A stretch of 64,000 nt of DNA from the NCBI RefSeq assembly GCF_007681555.1, contig NZ_VELE01000008.1:61564-125563 (forward strand), given 5' to 3'. The notes under the pieces were generated by a model that did not search any database, was not told the origin of the DNA, and was given only the letters and a program-made list of their open reading frames with translations. The first letter of the stretch is position 1. Every line of letters starts with the position of its first letter. Positions 19,465 through 27,112 of this stretch are shown here, one piece after another. A program made the position numbers and the translations under genes. Source of the stretch: Kocuria salsicia. GTDB taxonomy: Bacteria > Actinomycetota > Actinomycetes > Actinomycetales > Micrococcaceae.

Positions 19465-20079
19465 TCAGAGGGTCTCGGCCACGTCCTCCATGTCGAAACG
19501 GGGGCTGCGATCGTACTCCGGTGCGACGGGGTGACCCAGGTTGACCACCACGATGGAGCGCTTGCCCGTGCCGGCGAAGAACTCGGCGTCCACAGCCATC
19601 GGATCGAAGCCGGTCATGGGCCCGGCGGCCAGGCCCACGGCGCGGGCGGCCACGATGAAGTAGCCCACCTGGATGTGGGAGTTGGCCTTGCCGCTGGTCA
19701 GGCGCAGGTCCTCGTTCTCGTCGTACATGCCCTGCAGGTGCGGGGCGGCGGGGAGGAACTGGGGGAAGCGCTGGTGCCAGTTCTCGTCGTAGGACAGGAT
19801 CGCCGTCAGCGGCGCCTGGCGGGTCTTCTCCTGGTTGCCGCCGCTCATGTGCTGCACCAGGCGCTCACGGGCCTCGGGGGTCTCCACCCAGGTGATGCGC
19901 AGGGGCTGCGAGTTGAACGCCGTGGGGCCCATCTTGGTGAGGTCGTAGATCGCCCGCTTCTCATCCTCGGTCACCGGATCCTCGGTGAAGTGGCTCGCGG
20001 TGCGGGCGTCGATGAACAGGCGCTCGGCGTCCTCGGAGGAGATGGCGAGGGGCAGTTCCTCGGTGGTCACGGTCGTCAT
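19465..20079 (-). CDS. Nitroreductase-family flavoprotein (RutE/HadB-like)
   Basis: The 204-residue protein has the nitroreductase fold with the FMN-contacting RTASHFTEDPVTEDEKRAIY, GPTAFNSQPLRITWV, SHIQVGYFIVAARAVGLAAGPMTGFD and a C-terminal NLGHPVAPEYDRSPR. These features place it near RutE, the malonic semialdehyde reductase of uracil breakdown, and HadB-type reductases. The substrate could be an aldehyde, enone or nitro compound; no rut genes lie in the window. ATG at 20079. It is monocistronic and convergent with the MarR gene. Confidence 0.78.
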   Translation of the reverse strand: MTTVTTEELPLAISSEDAERLFIDARTASHFTEDPVTEDEKRAIYDLTKMGPTAFNSQPLRITWVETPEARERLVQHMSGGNQEKTRQAPLTAILSYDENWHQRFPQFLPAAPHLQGMYDENEDLRLTSGKANSHIQVGYFIVAARAVGLAAGPMTGFDPMAVDAEFFAGTGKRSIVVVNLGHPVAPEYDRSPRFDMEDVAETL

Positions 20080-20203
20080 GGGGGTCCTTCCATCAGGCGG
20101 GTGGACAGGCCACCCGAAATCATTTCGCCGGAAACTATACCCACGTCGCGGCGCGTGAGGGGTCGAATGTCGGCAACGTCACGCACACCTGTACATTGCT
20201 CTG

Positions 20204-20812
20204 GTGACTTCTGCGTTCCTTCCCGGACTGGTGACCGGGCTCGCCCTCATCGTGGCGATCGGCGCCCAGAACGCGTTCGTACTGCGCCAGGGGATCCGCC
20301 GCGAGCACCTGGGTGTGGTGGTGGGCATCTGCATCGTCTCGGACATCTTCCTGATCGGCCTGGGGACCGCCGGGATCGGCTTCCTGATCGACCGCGTGCC
20401 CTGGCTGCTGAACATCTTCCGCTGGGCCGGCGTGGTCTACCTCCTGGTCTTCGCGGTCACCTCCTTCCGCTCGGCTCTCAAGCCCCAGGCGATGGACGTC
20501 TCGGGCGACGACGCCGGGTCCTTGCGTCGCGTGGTCCTCGCCACCCTGGCGTTCACGTGGCTCAACCCGCACGCCTACCTGGACGCGGTGCTGATCCTGG
20601 GGAACCTGGCCAACCAGCACGGTGAGCAGCGCTGGATCTTCGCCGGGGGCGCGTTCGCCGGCTCGGTCATCTGGTTCACCGCACTGGGCGCGGGGGCCCG
20701 GGCGCTGTCGCACGTGCTGAACACCCCGCTCACCTGGCGCATCGTGGACGCCCTGGTGGGCGTGGTGATGGTGTTCATCGCGATCCAGCTGGCGCTGATG
20801 CCCGCCGTCTGA
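20204..20812 (+). CDS. LysE/ArgO-family amino-acid exporter
   Basis: The 202-residue membrane protein has about six helices and the LysE signature near its start (FLPGLVTGLALIVAIGAQNAFVLRQGI), with FTWLNPHAYLDAVLILG in the second half. LysE and ArgO proteins export lysine and arginine when these accumulate in the cell. Placement a few kilobases from a probable arginine catabolic cluster makes export of arginine or canavanine plausible, but no regulator of the LysG type is adjacent. A TACATT hexamer lies about seven bases before the GTG at 20204, suggesting a leaderless transcript. Confidence 0.85.
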   Translation: MTSAFLPGLVTGLALIVAIGAQNAFVLRQGIRREHLGVVVGICIVSDIFLIGLGTAGIGFLIDRVPWLLNIFRWAGVVYLLVFAVTSFRSALKPQAMDVSGDDAGSLRRVVLATLAFTWLNPHAYLDAVLILGNLANQHGEQRWIFAGGAFAGSVIWFTALGAGARALSHVLNTPLTWRIVDALVGVVMVFIAIQLALMPAV

Positions 20813-20853
20813 TCCGGGCACCGCCCCGGCGGCTGGTGTGCTGGAATGGAGGC

Positions 20854-22023
20854 ATGACTCCCACCTCCTCCTACACCAGCAGCGGCACCGGGCGCAGGTC
20901 CCAGGAGTTCACACCGGCCACGGCCCTGCGAGGGTTCCTCTCGCACTCGGGCCGCAAGGCCGCCGAGCTGAGCCCCGGCTATGAGCGCGTGTGGGAGCAC
21001 ATCGCCCAGATCACGGATGCGGGCCGGGGGCTGCAGCAGGAGCTGGTCATGACCTCTGTGGAGGCCTACCCCGCGCGCCCCACCCGCCCCGTGCTCAACG
21101 CCGTGGCCGCCTCCTTCGAGCTGCTGCACACCGCCATCGTGCTGCGCGCCGACGCTGGCGGCCTTCGCGGAATGGCCCGCGCGGCGCAGGCAGCCGACGG
21201 CGCGACGTCGGGCTCCGCGTGGCAGGACGACGACGCCGCGGCGCAGGGGCACACGAACTCCGCCCTGGGGGCCGCGGAGGGGGCCGCCGGGAGCGACCCT
21301 GCTGGGTGGGCAGACCGTGACGGTTCCCGCGCGGACCTCACATCGGCGGCCGGTGACCTCGCGCTCACGGGCGCCTACCGGCTCATCGCCACCTCCCGGG
21401 CGCCGGAGACGCGCATGCTGCGTCTGCTCGAAATCCTCGACGAGTCCGTGTTCCACGCCGCGGCGGGCGAGCGGCTCGTGGCTCAGGTGGCCCGGCGCAC
21501 CCAGCCCGTTCCGCACGACAAGGCCCTGGACGCCATCCGGCTGGCCATCGCGGTGCCCTGCTACGAGGCGCCCCTCCGCGCGGGCGCCGTCCTGGGTGGG
21601 GCCCCCACCGCGCACGTCACCGCCCTGGCGACCATCGGGCGCTCCCTGGGTGTGGCCCACCAGCTCACCGGTGAGCTGCGCGCGGCCGCCGGCTCCCCTG
21701 ACGCTGCGGGTGAAGCGGGCTCCGCGGGGGCGTCCCCCGTGCTGACCCCGGACCGCTGCACGGTTGCGGGGGTCCTCGTGGAGGCGGGTGACTATGCTGC
21801 GGAGTGGCAGGCGCTGCGAGAGCGGGCGGTGCGGCAGCCGCTGGGGGACGACGACGTCGCCCATGCCCGCGACCTCCTCGACCGCTCCGGTGCGGCCCGC
21901 TCGGTGGCCCGCATGGTGGACACCGCCGTCCGCCGTGCAAAGGACACCATGGCCGCCACGGACCTGCCGCCCGCCCTGGCGCAGAGCCTCACCGCGTGGT
22001 TGGAGCGCGAGACGACGGTCTGA
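20854..22023 (+). CDS. Polyprenyl-synthetase-like protein lacking both Asp-rich motifs
   Basis: The 389-residue protein follows the helical plan of trans-isoprenyl diphosphate synthases. It has LNAVAASFELLHTAIVLRAD, where the first DDxxD should be, then DLALTGAYRLIA, SVFHAAAGERLVAQV, a KALDAIRLAIAVPCYEAPLRAGAVLGG segment and SLGVAHQLTGELRA, where the second motif (usually FQLRDD) should be. Both metal-binding motifs are absent, so prenyl transfer by the usual mechanism is unlikely. An Ala/Gly/Ser-rich insert (about 125-165) and a variable loop near 280 are extra. It may be a non-catalytic partner or a repurposed paralogue. ATG at 20854 after TGGAGGC. It is followed by a strong terminator. Confidence 0.6.
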   Translation: MTPTSSYTSSGTGRRSQEFTPATALRGFLSHSGRKAAELSPGYERVWEHIAQITDAGRGLQQELVMTSVEAYPARPTRPVLNAVAASFELLHTAIVLRADAGGLRGMARAAQAADGATSGSAWQDDDAAAQGHTNSALGAAEGAAGSDPAGWADRDGSRADLTSAAGDLALTGAYRLIATSRAPETRMLRLLEILDESVFHAAAGERLVAQVARRTQPVPHDKALDAIRLAIAVPCYEAPLRAGAVLGGAPTAHVTALATIGRSLGVAHQLTGELRAAAGSPDAAGEAGSAGASPVLTPDRCTVAGVLVEAGDYAAEWQALRERAVRQPLGDDDVAHARDLLDRSGAARSVARMVDTAVRRAKDTMAATDLPPALAQSLTAWLERETTV

Positions 22024-22067
22024 CGGGATATTCCTCGGTCGGAATGGTTCTCCGCCCGTACACGCCG

Positions 22068-22097
22068 ACGGCGCCCGGGCCGAAGCCCGGGCGCCGT
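22068..22097. terminator. Strong bidirectional terminator
   Basis: ACGGCGCCCGGGC (22068-22080) and GCCCGGGCGCCGT (22085-22097) form a perfect 13-base stem capped by a CGAA tetraloop. It lies between the convergent polyprenyl-synthetase-like and E2 genes. Confidence 0.8.
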
Positions 22098-22129
22098 CGT
22101 GATTCTCACCGGCAAACACCGTAAGGGCG

Positions 22130-23725
22130 TCAAATCTGCGTGAGCGCCCCCACGGGGTTCTCGATGCAGTCGGCCACGAAGCGGATGAAGCCGCCAGCCG
22201 CGCCGCCGTCGCACACGCGGTGGTCGAACGCGATGGTGATGGTCGTGACCTTGCGGACCGCGAGTTCACCGTTCACGACCCATGGCTTGTCGATGATCCG
22301 CCCGATGCCAAGGATCGCGGACTCCGGGTGGTTGATGATCGGGGTGGCCCCGTCCGTGCCGAAGACGCCGTAGTTGTTCAGCGTGAACGTGGAACCGCTC
22401 AGCTGGGCCGGACTGGCCTTTCCGCAGCGGGCCACGTCGATCACTTCGCGCATGGCGGTGGTGAGCTCCACGGCGCTGAGCCGGTCCGCGTTGCGCAGGT
22501 TGGGAACCATGAGCCCACGCTCGGACTCCACCGCGAGCCCCAGGTTCACGCCGTCGAAGCGCGCGATGCTCCGCGAGCCGTCCTCGGCGGTGTCCAGGCG
22601 GGTGTTCAGCTGCGGGTACTTGCGCAGCCCGGCGAGGGTGAACCGGGCGATCAGCGCTAGCAAGCTCGGCTTGTTCTGCGGATCCTTCGCCTTCAGCTCC
22701 GCGCGCAGGCTCAGCAGCTCGGTGGCGTCCACGTCCACCCACACGGTGGCCTCGGGGATCTCCGTGCGCGAGCGGGTCATGGCATCCGCGATGTGCTTGC
22801 GCACGCCCTTGACAGGTTCGCGGGCGGCCAGAGGCAGCCCGGTGCGTGCGTCCACACCCTGGGATGACGCCGCGGCACCGGCTCCCGCGCTCGACCCACC
22901 GCGGGTGGGTCCATCCTGCGCGGGGCCACCCTGGCCCGGAGCACCCTGCATAGGCAGCACGGGCGCACCCGTTGCGGCGGGGCCCGGGGCTACCGGGCCG
23001 GGGGTAGCCAGACCCGTGGGAGCCGGCCCGGCGGCGTCGGCGCGCATCCGCTGGTCCTCAACCTGCTCGATCGCGGCGAGGACGTCCCGGCGCATGATGA
23101 GCCCACCCGGGCCGCTGCCCTGGACGGTGGCGACGTCCACGCCGTGCTCGCGCGCGAGCTTGCGCACGAGCGGCGAGATCACGGACGGCGCGAGCCGGCG
23201 GGACTCGGTGAGCGCGTCGTGGGTGTGCGCGGCGGCCCCCGTGGGAGCGGCGCCGGTGGTCCCGGCGACGGCACCGTGCCTGCGGCGGCGTCGTCGGGAT
23301 GCGGACGCTGCGGAGGTGCCGTAGCCGATCAGCACGTTCCCGGAGGACTCCTCGGCCTCGTCCACGGCCTCCTCGGCGGAGGGTGTGGTTCCGGCGAGCT
23401 CTTCCTCGCGGTAGCTCGCGGCGTGCTCGGCACCCGGGGCATCCGCGTCGGATCCGGTCCCGGCGGAGGAATCGGGGGCCTCCACGCCGTCGGAGACGGA
23501 GATCAGCGGCTGACCCACGAGCATGGTGTCGCCCTCGGCGCCGTGCAGCGTGTGGACCACGCCCTCGAACGGGGTGGGCACCTCCACGGCGGACTTGGCG
23601 GTCTCCACCTCCACGATGGGCTGGTCCATGGTGACGGTGTCACCCTCGGCCACGAGCCAGCGGAGAATGTCCGCCTCGGTGAGCCCTTCGCCCAGATCGG
23701 GCAGGTTGAACACATTGATGCTCAC
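22130..23725 (-). CDS. bkdC: Branched-chain 2-oxoacid dehydrogenase E2 (dihydrolipoamide acyltransferase)
   Basis: E2 moves the acyl group from E1 through its lipoyl arm to CoA and forms the core of the complex. One lipoyl domain (residues 1-78) has the lipoylated Lys44 in VEVETAKSAVEVPT. A Gly/Ala/Pro-rich linker follows, then a peripheral-subunit-binding domain (SPLVRKLAREHGVDVATVQG, about 180-215). A second Ala/Pro/Gly linker leads to the catalytic domain, which ends with IAFDHRVCDGGAAGGF carrying His near 502 and Asp. Length 531. Acetyl versus branched-chain specificity cannot be read directly, but the split E1 genes and the divergent Lrp regulator favour branched-chain acids. ATG three bases after the E1-beta stop. 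Confidence 0.88.
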   Translation of the reverse strand: MSINVFNLPDLGEGLTEADILRWLVAEGDTVTMDQPIVEVETAKSAVEVPTPFEGVVHTLHGAEGDTMLVGQPLISVSDGVEAPDSSAGTGSDADAPGAEHAASYREEELAGTTPSAEEAVDEAEESSGNVLIGYGTSAASASRRRRRRHGAVAGTTGAAPTGAAAHTHDALTESRRLAPSVISPLVRKLAREHGVDVATVQGSGPGGLIMRRDVLAAIEQVEDQRMRADAAGPAPTGLATPGPVAPGPAATGAPVLPMQGAPGQGGPAQDGPTRGGSSAGAGAAASSQGVDARTGLPLAAREPVKGVRKHIADAMTRSRTEIPEATVWVDVDATELLSLRAELKAKDPQNKPSLLALIARFTLAGLRKYPQLNTRLDTAEDGSRSIARFDGVNLGLAVESERGLMVPNLRNADRLSAVELTTAMREVIDVARCGKASPAQLSGSTFTLNNYGVFGTDGATPIINHPESAILGIGRIIDKPWVVNGELAVRKVTTITIAFDHRVCDGGAAGGFIRFVADCIENPVGALTQI

Positions 23726-23728
23726 GGG

Positions 23729-24742
23729 TCAGTCCTCCCACTGCAGGTCGTCCAGGGCATCCAGGATGCGCTCGGAACTCGGGATGTGGTGGTGCTCGAA
23801 GGACGGCGAGGGGTAGGGGATGTCGAATCCCGTCACCCGCAGCACCGGCGCGGCGAGCGAGTGGAAGCAGCGCTCCTGGGTGCGCGCGGCGATCTCCGAC
23901 GCCACGGATGCGAAGCCCTGGGACTCGGCCACCACCACGGCCCGCCCGGTGCGGCGCACGGACGCGGCCACGGTCCCGTCGTCGTAGGGAACCACGGAAC
24001 CGAGGTCGATGACCTCCACGGACATGCCGTCCTTCGCGGCCTCCTCGGCCGCGGCCAGGCACACCGGCACGGACGGGCCGTAAGAAATCAGGGTCGCGTC
24101 GGATCCCTCACGGGCGACGACGGCGTGGCCCTCGCGCCGCGGCAGGCTCCCGTTCTCGTACTGCTCGCGCAGCTCGTCCAGGTCCACCTGCGCGGTGGAC
24201 CAGTACAACCGCTTGGGCTCGAAGAACACCACGGGATCCGGGGAGTCGATGGCCTCGCGCAGCATCACGTAGGCGTCCCGCACGGAGGCGGGGGTGAAAA
24301 CCTTCAGGCCCGGGGTGTGCGCGTAGTAGGACTCGGAGGAGTCGCAGTGGTGCTCCACGCCGCCCACGCCGCCTCCGTAGGGGATGCGGATGACCAGGGG
24401 CATGGTGAGCCTGCCACGGGTACGGTTGTGCATCTTGGCCACGTGGGAGGCCACCTGCTCGAACGCGGGGTACGCGAACGCGTCGAACTGCATCTCCGCG
24501 ACCGGGCGCATGCCGTTCATGGCCATGCCCACCGCGGTGCCGATGATCCCGGACTCCGCGAGGGGTGTGTCGAAGCACCGCTCACGGCCGAAGCGGGCGG
24601 TCAGGCCGTCGGTGATGCGGAAGACGCCGCCAAGCGTCCCCACGTCCTCACCGAAGACCACGACCTCACGGGAGGCCTCCATGGCGTCCGCGAGTGCGGT
24701 GTTCAGGGCCTTGGCGAAACTGACCTTCGAAGCGCTCATCAC
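23729..24742 (-). CDS. bkdB: 2-oxoacid dehydrogenase E1 beta subunit
   Basis: E1 is an alpha2-beta2 ThDP enzyme that decarboxylates a branched-chain 2-oxoacid. This 337-residue beta subunit shows SFAKALNTALADAMEASREVVVFGEDVGTLGG, GFERC-type RFGRERCFDTPLAESGIIG, EMQFDAFAYPAFEQV, a GGGVGGVEHHCDSSE loop and the C-terminal transketolase-like domain VIDLGSVVPYDDGTV and VVVAESQGFASV. Its ATG overlaps the E1-alpha stop by four bases and its stop is three bases before E2, so the three genes are tightly coupled. It works in the cytoplasm with E2 and an E3 encoded elsewhere. Confidence 0.88.
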   Translation of the reverse strand: MMSASKVSFAKALNTALADAMEASREVVVFGEDVGTLGGVFRITDGLTARFGRERCFDTPLAESGIIGTAVGMAMNGMRPVAEMQFDAFAYPAFEQVASHVAKMHNRTRGRLTMPLVIRIPYGGGVGGVEHHCDSSESYYAHTPGLKVFTPASVRDAYVMLREAIDSPDPVVFFEPKRLYWSTAQVDLDELREQYENGSLPRREGHAVVAREGSDATLISYGPSVPVCLAAAEEAAKDGMSVEVIDLGSVVPYDDGTVAASVRRTGRAVVVAESQGFASVASEIAARTQERCFHSLAAPVLRVTGFDIPYPSPSFEHHHIPSSERILDALDDLQWED

Positions 24743-25935
24743 GCCTCCTCTCGCGAGAGCTCGTCCGCGAGCTGCTCAGCCTGCTCACGCAGCTGCGGCG
24801 TGGGCTCGTGGTAGACGAAACGGAACAGGTCCTGGGGGTCCAGCTCCGGTTTGTGGGCCATGGCCTCGCGCAGCCGCTTGGCCATCGCCTCGGCGTGCTC
24901 GGAGATCCGCTCGGAGGCGGCATCGTCCAGTGCGCCCTGGCCCGTGAGGTAGTGCTGCATGCGGGTGATCGGGTCCTTGGCCACCCACTCGGCGACCTCG
25001 TCGCGCTCGCGGTAGCGCGTGTCGTCGTCCGCGTTGGTGTGCGCCTGCATGCGGTAGGTCATGGCCTCCACCAGCAGCGGCCCACCGCCCTGGCGGCACA
25101 GCTCGATGCCGCGTCCCAGCACGGAGAGCAGCGCGGCGAGGTCGTTGCCGTCCACGCGCTCGCTCGCCATGCCGTAGCCCACGCCCTTGTGTGCCAGGGA
25201 CGGCGCGCGGGTCTGCGAGGACAGGGGTACGGAGATCGCGTAGCCGTTGTTCTGCACCAGGAAGAGCACGGGCAGCTGGAAGACCGCCGCGAAGTTCAGG
25301 GCCTCGTGGAAGTCCCCCTCCGACGTCGCCCCGTCACCGCACATGGCCAGGGCCACCGTGTCTTCACCGCGCAGCTTGGCGGCGTGGGCCACGCCCACCG
25401 CATGCAGCAGCTGTGTGGTCAGCGGAGTGGCCTGGACGGAGACCTTGTACTTGCGGGGGTCGTAACCGCCGTGCCAGTCCCCGCGGTAGGTGCTCATGAC
25501 CTCCAGTGGATCCACACCGCGGGACATCACAGCCACGGAGTCGCGGTAGGTGGGGAACAGCCAATCGTCGTCCTCGAGGCACAGGGCAGCGGCCACCTGG
25601 CACGCCTCCTGGCCGTGGCTGGACGGGTAGACCGCCATGCGGCCCTGGCGTACGAGCGCCATGTTCTGGTCGTTGATGCGCCGGCCCACCACGAGCTTCT
25701 CGTAGGCGTCCAGCAGGCGGGAGTCCTCCGGCATGGGGTACTCGTGGCCGGGCTCCTGACCCTGCTCGGACTCCGGGACCGCGCTGCCGTCGGGGTTCAG
25801 CAGCCGGATCTCGCTGCTCGCGGGGAGCATGTACTGCTCGGGGGTGATCCCGAAGTTCTTCGAGGCCTCCACCGCGGGGTTCACGGGGGACTTCTCCCGG
25901 ACGGCGGGTTCGCCGGCGGGGGTGGGCTCGCTCAT
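24739..25935 (-). CDS. bkdA: 2-oxoacid dehydrogenase E1 alpha subunit
   Basis: This 398-residue subunit carries the ThDP-magnesium motif CGDGATSEGDFHEALNFAAV ending near LVQNNGYAIS. Before it are the active-site segments VRQGRMAVYPSSHGQEACQVA and DWLFPTYRDSVAVMSRG. The loop with EAMTYRMQAHTNADDDTRYR is the usual phospho-loop region. The first 65 residues are a variable extension. The ATG at 25935 starts MSEPTPAG after a GAAAGGG site. Actinobacteria normally have a homodimeric pyruvate dehydrogenase (AceE), so a split E1 with this operon layout is most likely branched-chain specific. No E3 gene is adjacent. Confidence 0.85.
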   Translation of the reverse strand: MSEPTPAGEPAVREKSPVNPAVEASKNFGITPEQYMLPASSEIRLLNPDGSAVPESEQGQEPGHEYPMPEDSRLLDAYEKLVVGRRINDQNMALVRQGRMAVYPSSHGQEACQVAAALCLEDDDWLFPTYRDSVAVMSRGVDPLEVMSTYRGDWHGGYDPRKYKVSVQATPLTTQLLHAVGVAHAAKLRGEDTVALAMCGDGATSEGDFHEALNFAAVFQLPVLFLVQNNGYAISVPLSSQTRAPSLAHKGVGYGMASERVDGNDLAALLSVLGRGIELCRQGGGPLLVEAMTYRMQAHTNADDDTRYRERDEVAEWVAKDPITRMQHYLTGQGALDDAASERISEHAEAMAKRLREAMAHKPELDPQDLFRFVYHEPTPQLREQAEQLADELSREEA

Positions 25936-26292
25936 GGTGCGTCCCTTTCTTCTCTGGCTGGAACTCGGTGGTGTCCACGGCGGACCGGGCACCGCAGGGC
26001 TCTGGTGGGGCGGCGGTACCGGGTTCGGGCCGGGCACGTCGTCCGGCCAGTATGGGCAATCGGAGCGCTCCGTCTCCACGGCAGGGGGAAACTGTGGACA
26101 AATTGCTCCGTCGAGCCTCAATCGTGGACAATGTGTGGTGACGTGAGCCACGTCATGCTGCTTTGTCCGGTACATCACAGCACTGTGGCGGGGGAGGGGC
26201 GATCCGGCGTCCCGAAACCCTGCACGCGGCGGCACGAACGGGCGCCGTGGCGTCGTCGTCCCTGCCCGACCCCACAGCCAGGAGGAGTCCAC
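25936..26292. promoter_or_regulatory. Divergent bkd / Lrp control region with palindrome and repeats
   Basis: This 357-base gap has no gene. It contains a perfect palindrome TGACGTGAGCCACGTCA (26139-26155; seven-base arms, three-base centre) and two GTGGACAA direct repeats exactly 30 bases apart (26094 and 26124). A third GGACAA lies inverted near 26163. Spacing in whole helical turns suits wrapping by an octameric Lrp-type regulator encoded alongside. Confidence 0.5.
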
Positions 26293-26748
26293 ATGCCCGA
26301 GACCAGGCGCCCGGTGCTGGACGAGACGGACCGACGGATCCTGGGTGAGCTGACCCGGGACGCCCGGCAGTCCGTCACGGCGCTCGCCGCGACCGTCCAC
26401 ATCTCCCGCGCGCACGCCTACGAGCGGATCCGCCGGCTCCACGAGCAGGGTGTGATTCTGCGCTACACCGCCGTGATCGACCCGGCCAGGGCGGGGCTTG
26501 AGGCGTCCGCGTACGTGACCCTGCGACTGAAGCAGAACACGTGGGCCACCCTGGAGGCCAAGCTGCGCGAGATCCCCCAAGTCCAGCACATCGCCCTGGT
26601 GGGCGGGACATTCGACGTGATGCTGCTCGTGCGGGCTCGCGGCAACGCGGAGCTGCGGGACGTGATCTTCGAGCGGATCCAACCCATGCCGGAAGTCGTC
26701 GACACCCAGACGTTCCTGATCTTCGAGGACGTGGACGTCCGCGGGTGA
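26293..26748 (+). CDS. Lrp/AsnC-family regulator divergent from the bkd operon
   Basis: The 151-residue protein has an N-terminal helix-turn-helix (LDETDRRILGELTRDARQSVTALAATV and SRAHAYERIRRLHEQGVI). A RAM ligand domain follows, with the family core YVTLRLKQNTWATLEAKLREIPQVQHIALVGGTFDVMLLVRARG. Lrp-type proteins sense amino acids and control transport or breakdown; BkdR in Pseudomonas is an Lrp protein that activates its bkd operon. Its divergent position strongly suggests the same role, sensing branched-chain amino acids. ATG at 26293 with GGAGGAG seven bases upstream. Confidence 0.85.
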   Translation: MPETRRPVLDETDRRILGELTRDARQSVTALAATVHISRAHAYERIRRLHEQGVILRYTAVIDPARAGLEASAYVTLRLKQNTWATLEAKLREIPQVQHIALVGGTFDVMLLVRARGNAELRDVIFERIQPMPEVVDTQTFLIFEDVDVRG

Positions 26749-26780
26749 CGGGCCCGGCACTGGGTGTCCGGGGTGGTGAG

Positions 26781-26905
26781 TTCCGGCCGTGTGCTGAACA
26801 TCGAGGCACGGTGAAGCCACACGGCGCACTCTGAGTCATCTCCGAGCCACTTTCAGGGGTGATGTGTGGCTTCCGCGTGCCTCGGAATGCATTCGGTGGC
26901 CGGAA
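26781..26905. repeat. Long imperfect inverted repeat
   Basis: The 364-base gap 26749-27112 holds no convincing gene but contains a stem-loop of about 125 bases. Its ends are TTCCGGCC (26781-26788) and GGCCGGAA (26898-26905). The inner arms 26802-26822 and 26864-26884 are complementary at 19 of 21 positions (CGAGGCACG...GAAGCCACAC). A partial direct copy of the right arm (CGTGCCTC, AATGC) follows at about 26906. It could be a small non-autonomous mobile element or a structured RNA. Confidence 0.55.
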
Positions 26906-27112
26906 CGTGCCTCAATGCGTAGCCGGTGGACTGAAGTCGCCCGAGCCTGCACCGACCGGGTGACCGGAACTCACCCCACCGCAGGCTGCGCGGTCCGGAC
27001 TCGTCGCGGTCCGCGCCCACCCCTCTCGCGGCGTCGGATGCTCAGCATACGATCGACATGGATGGGGTGGCCGCCGCGGTCATCCACGGATCGTTCACGG
27101 TTGGGAGTTCGC

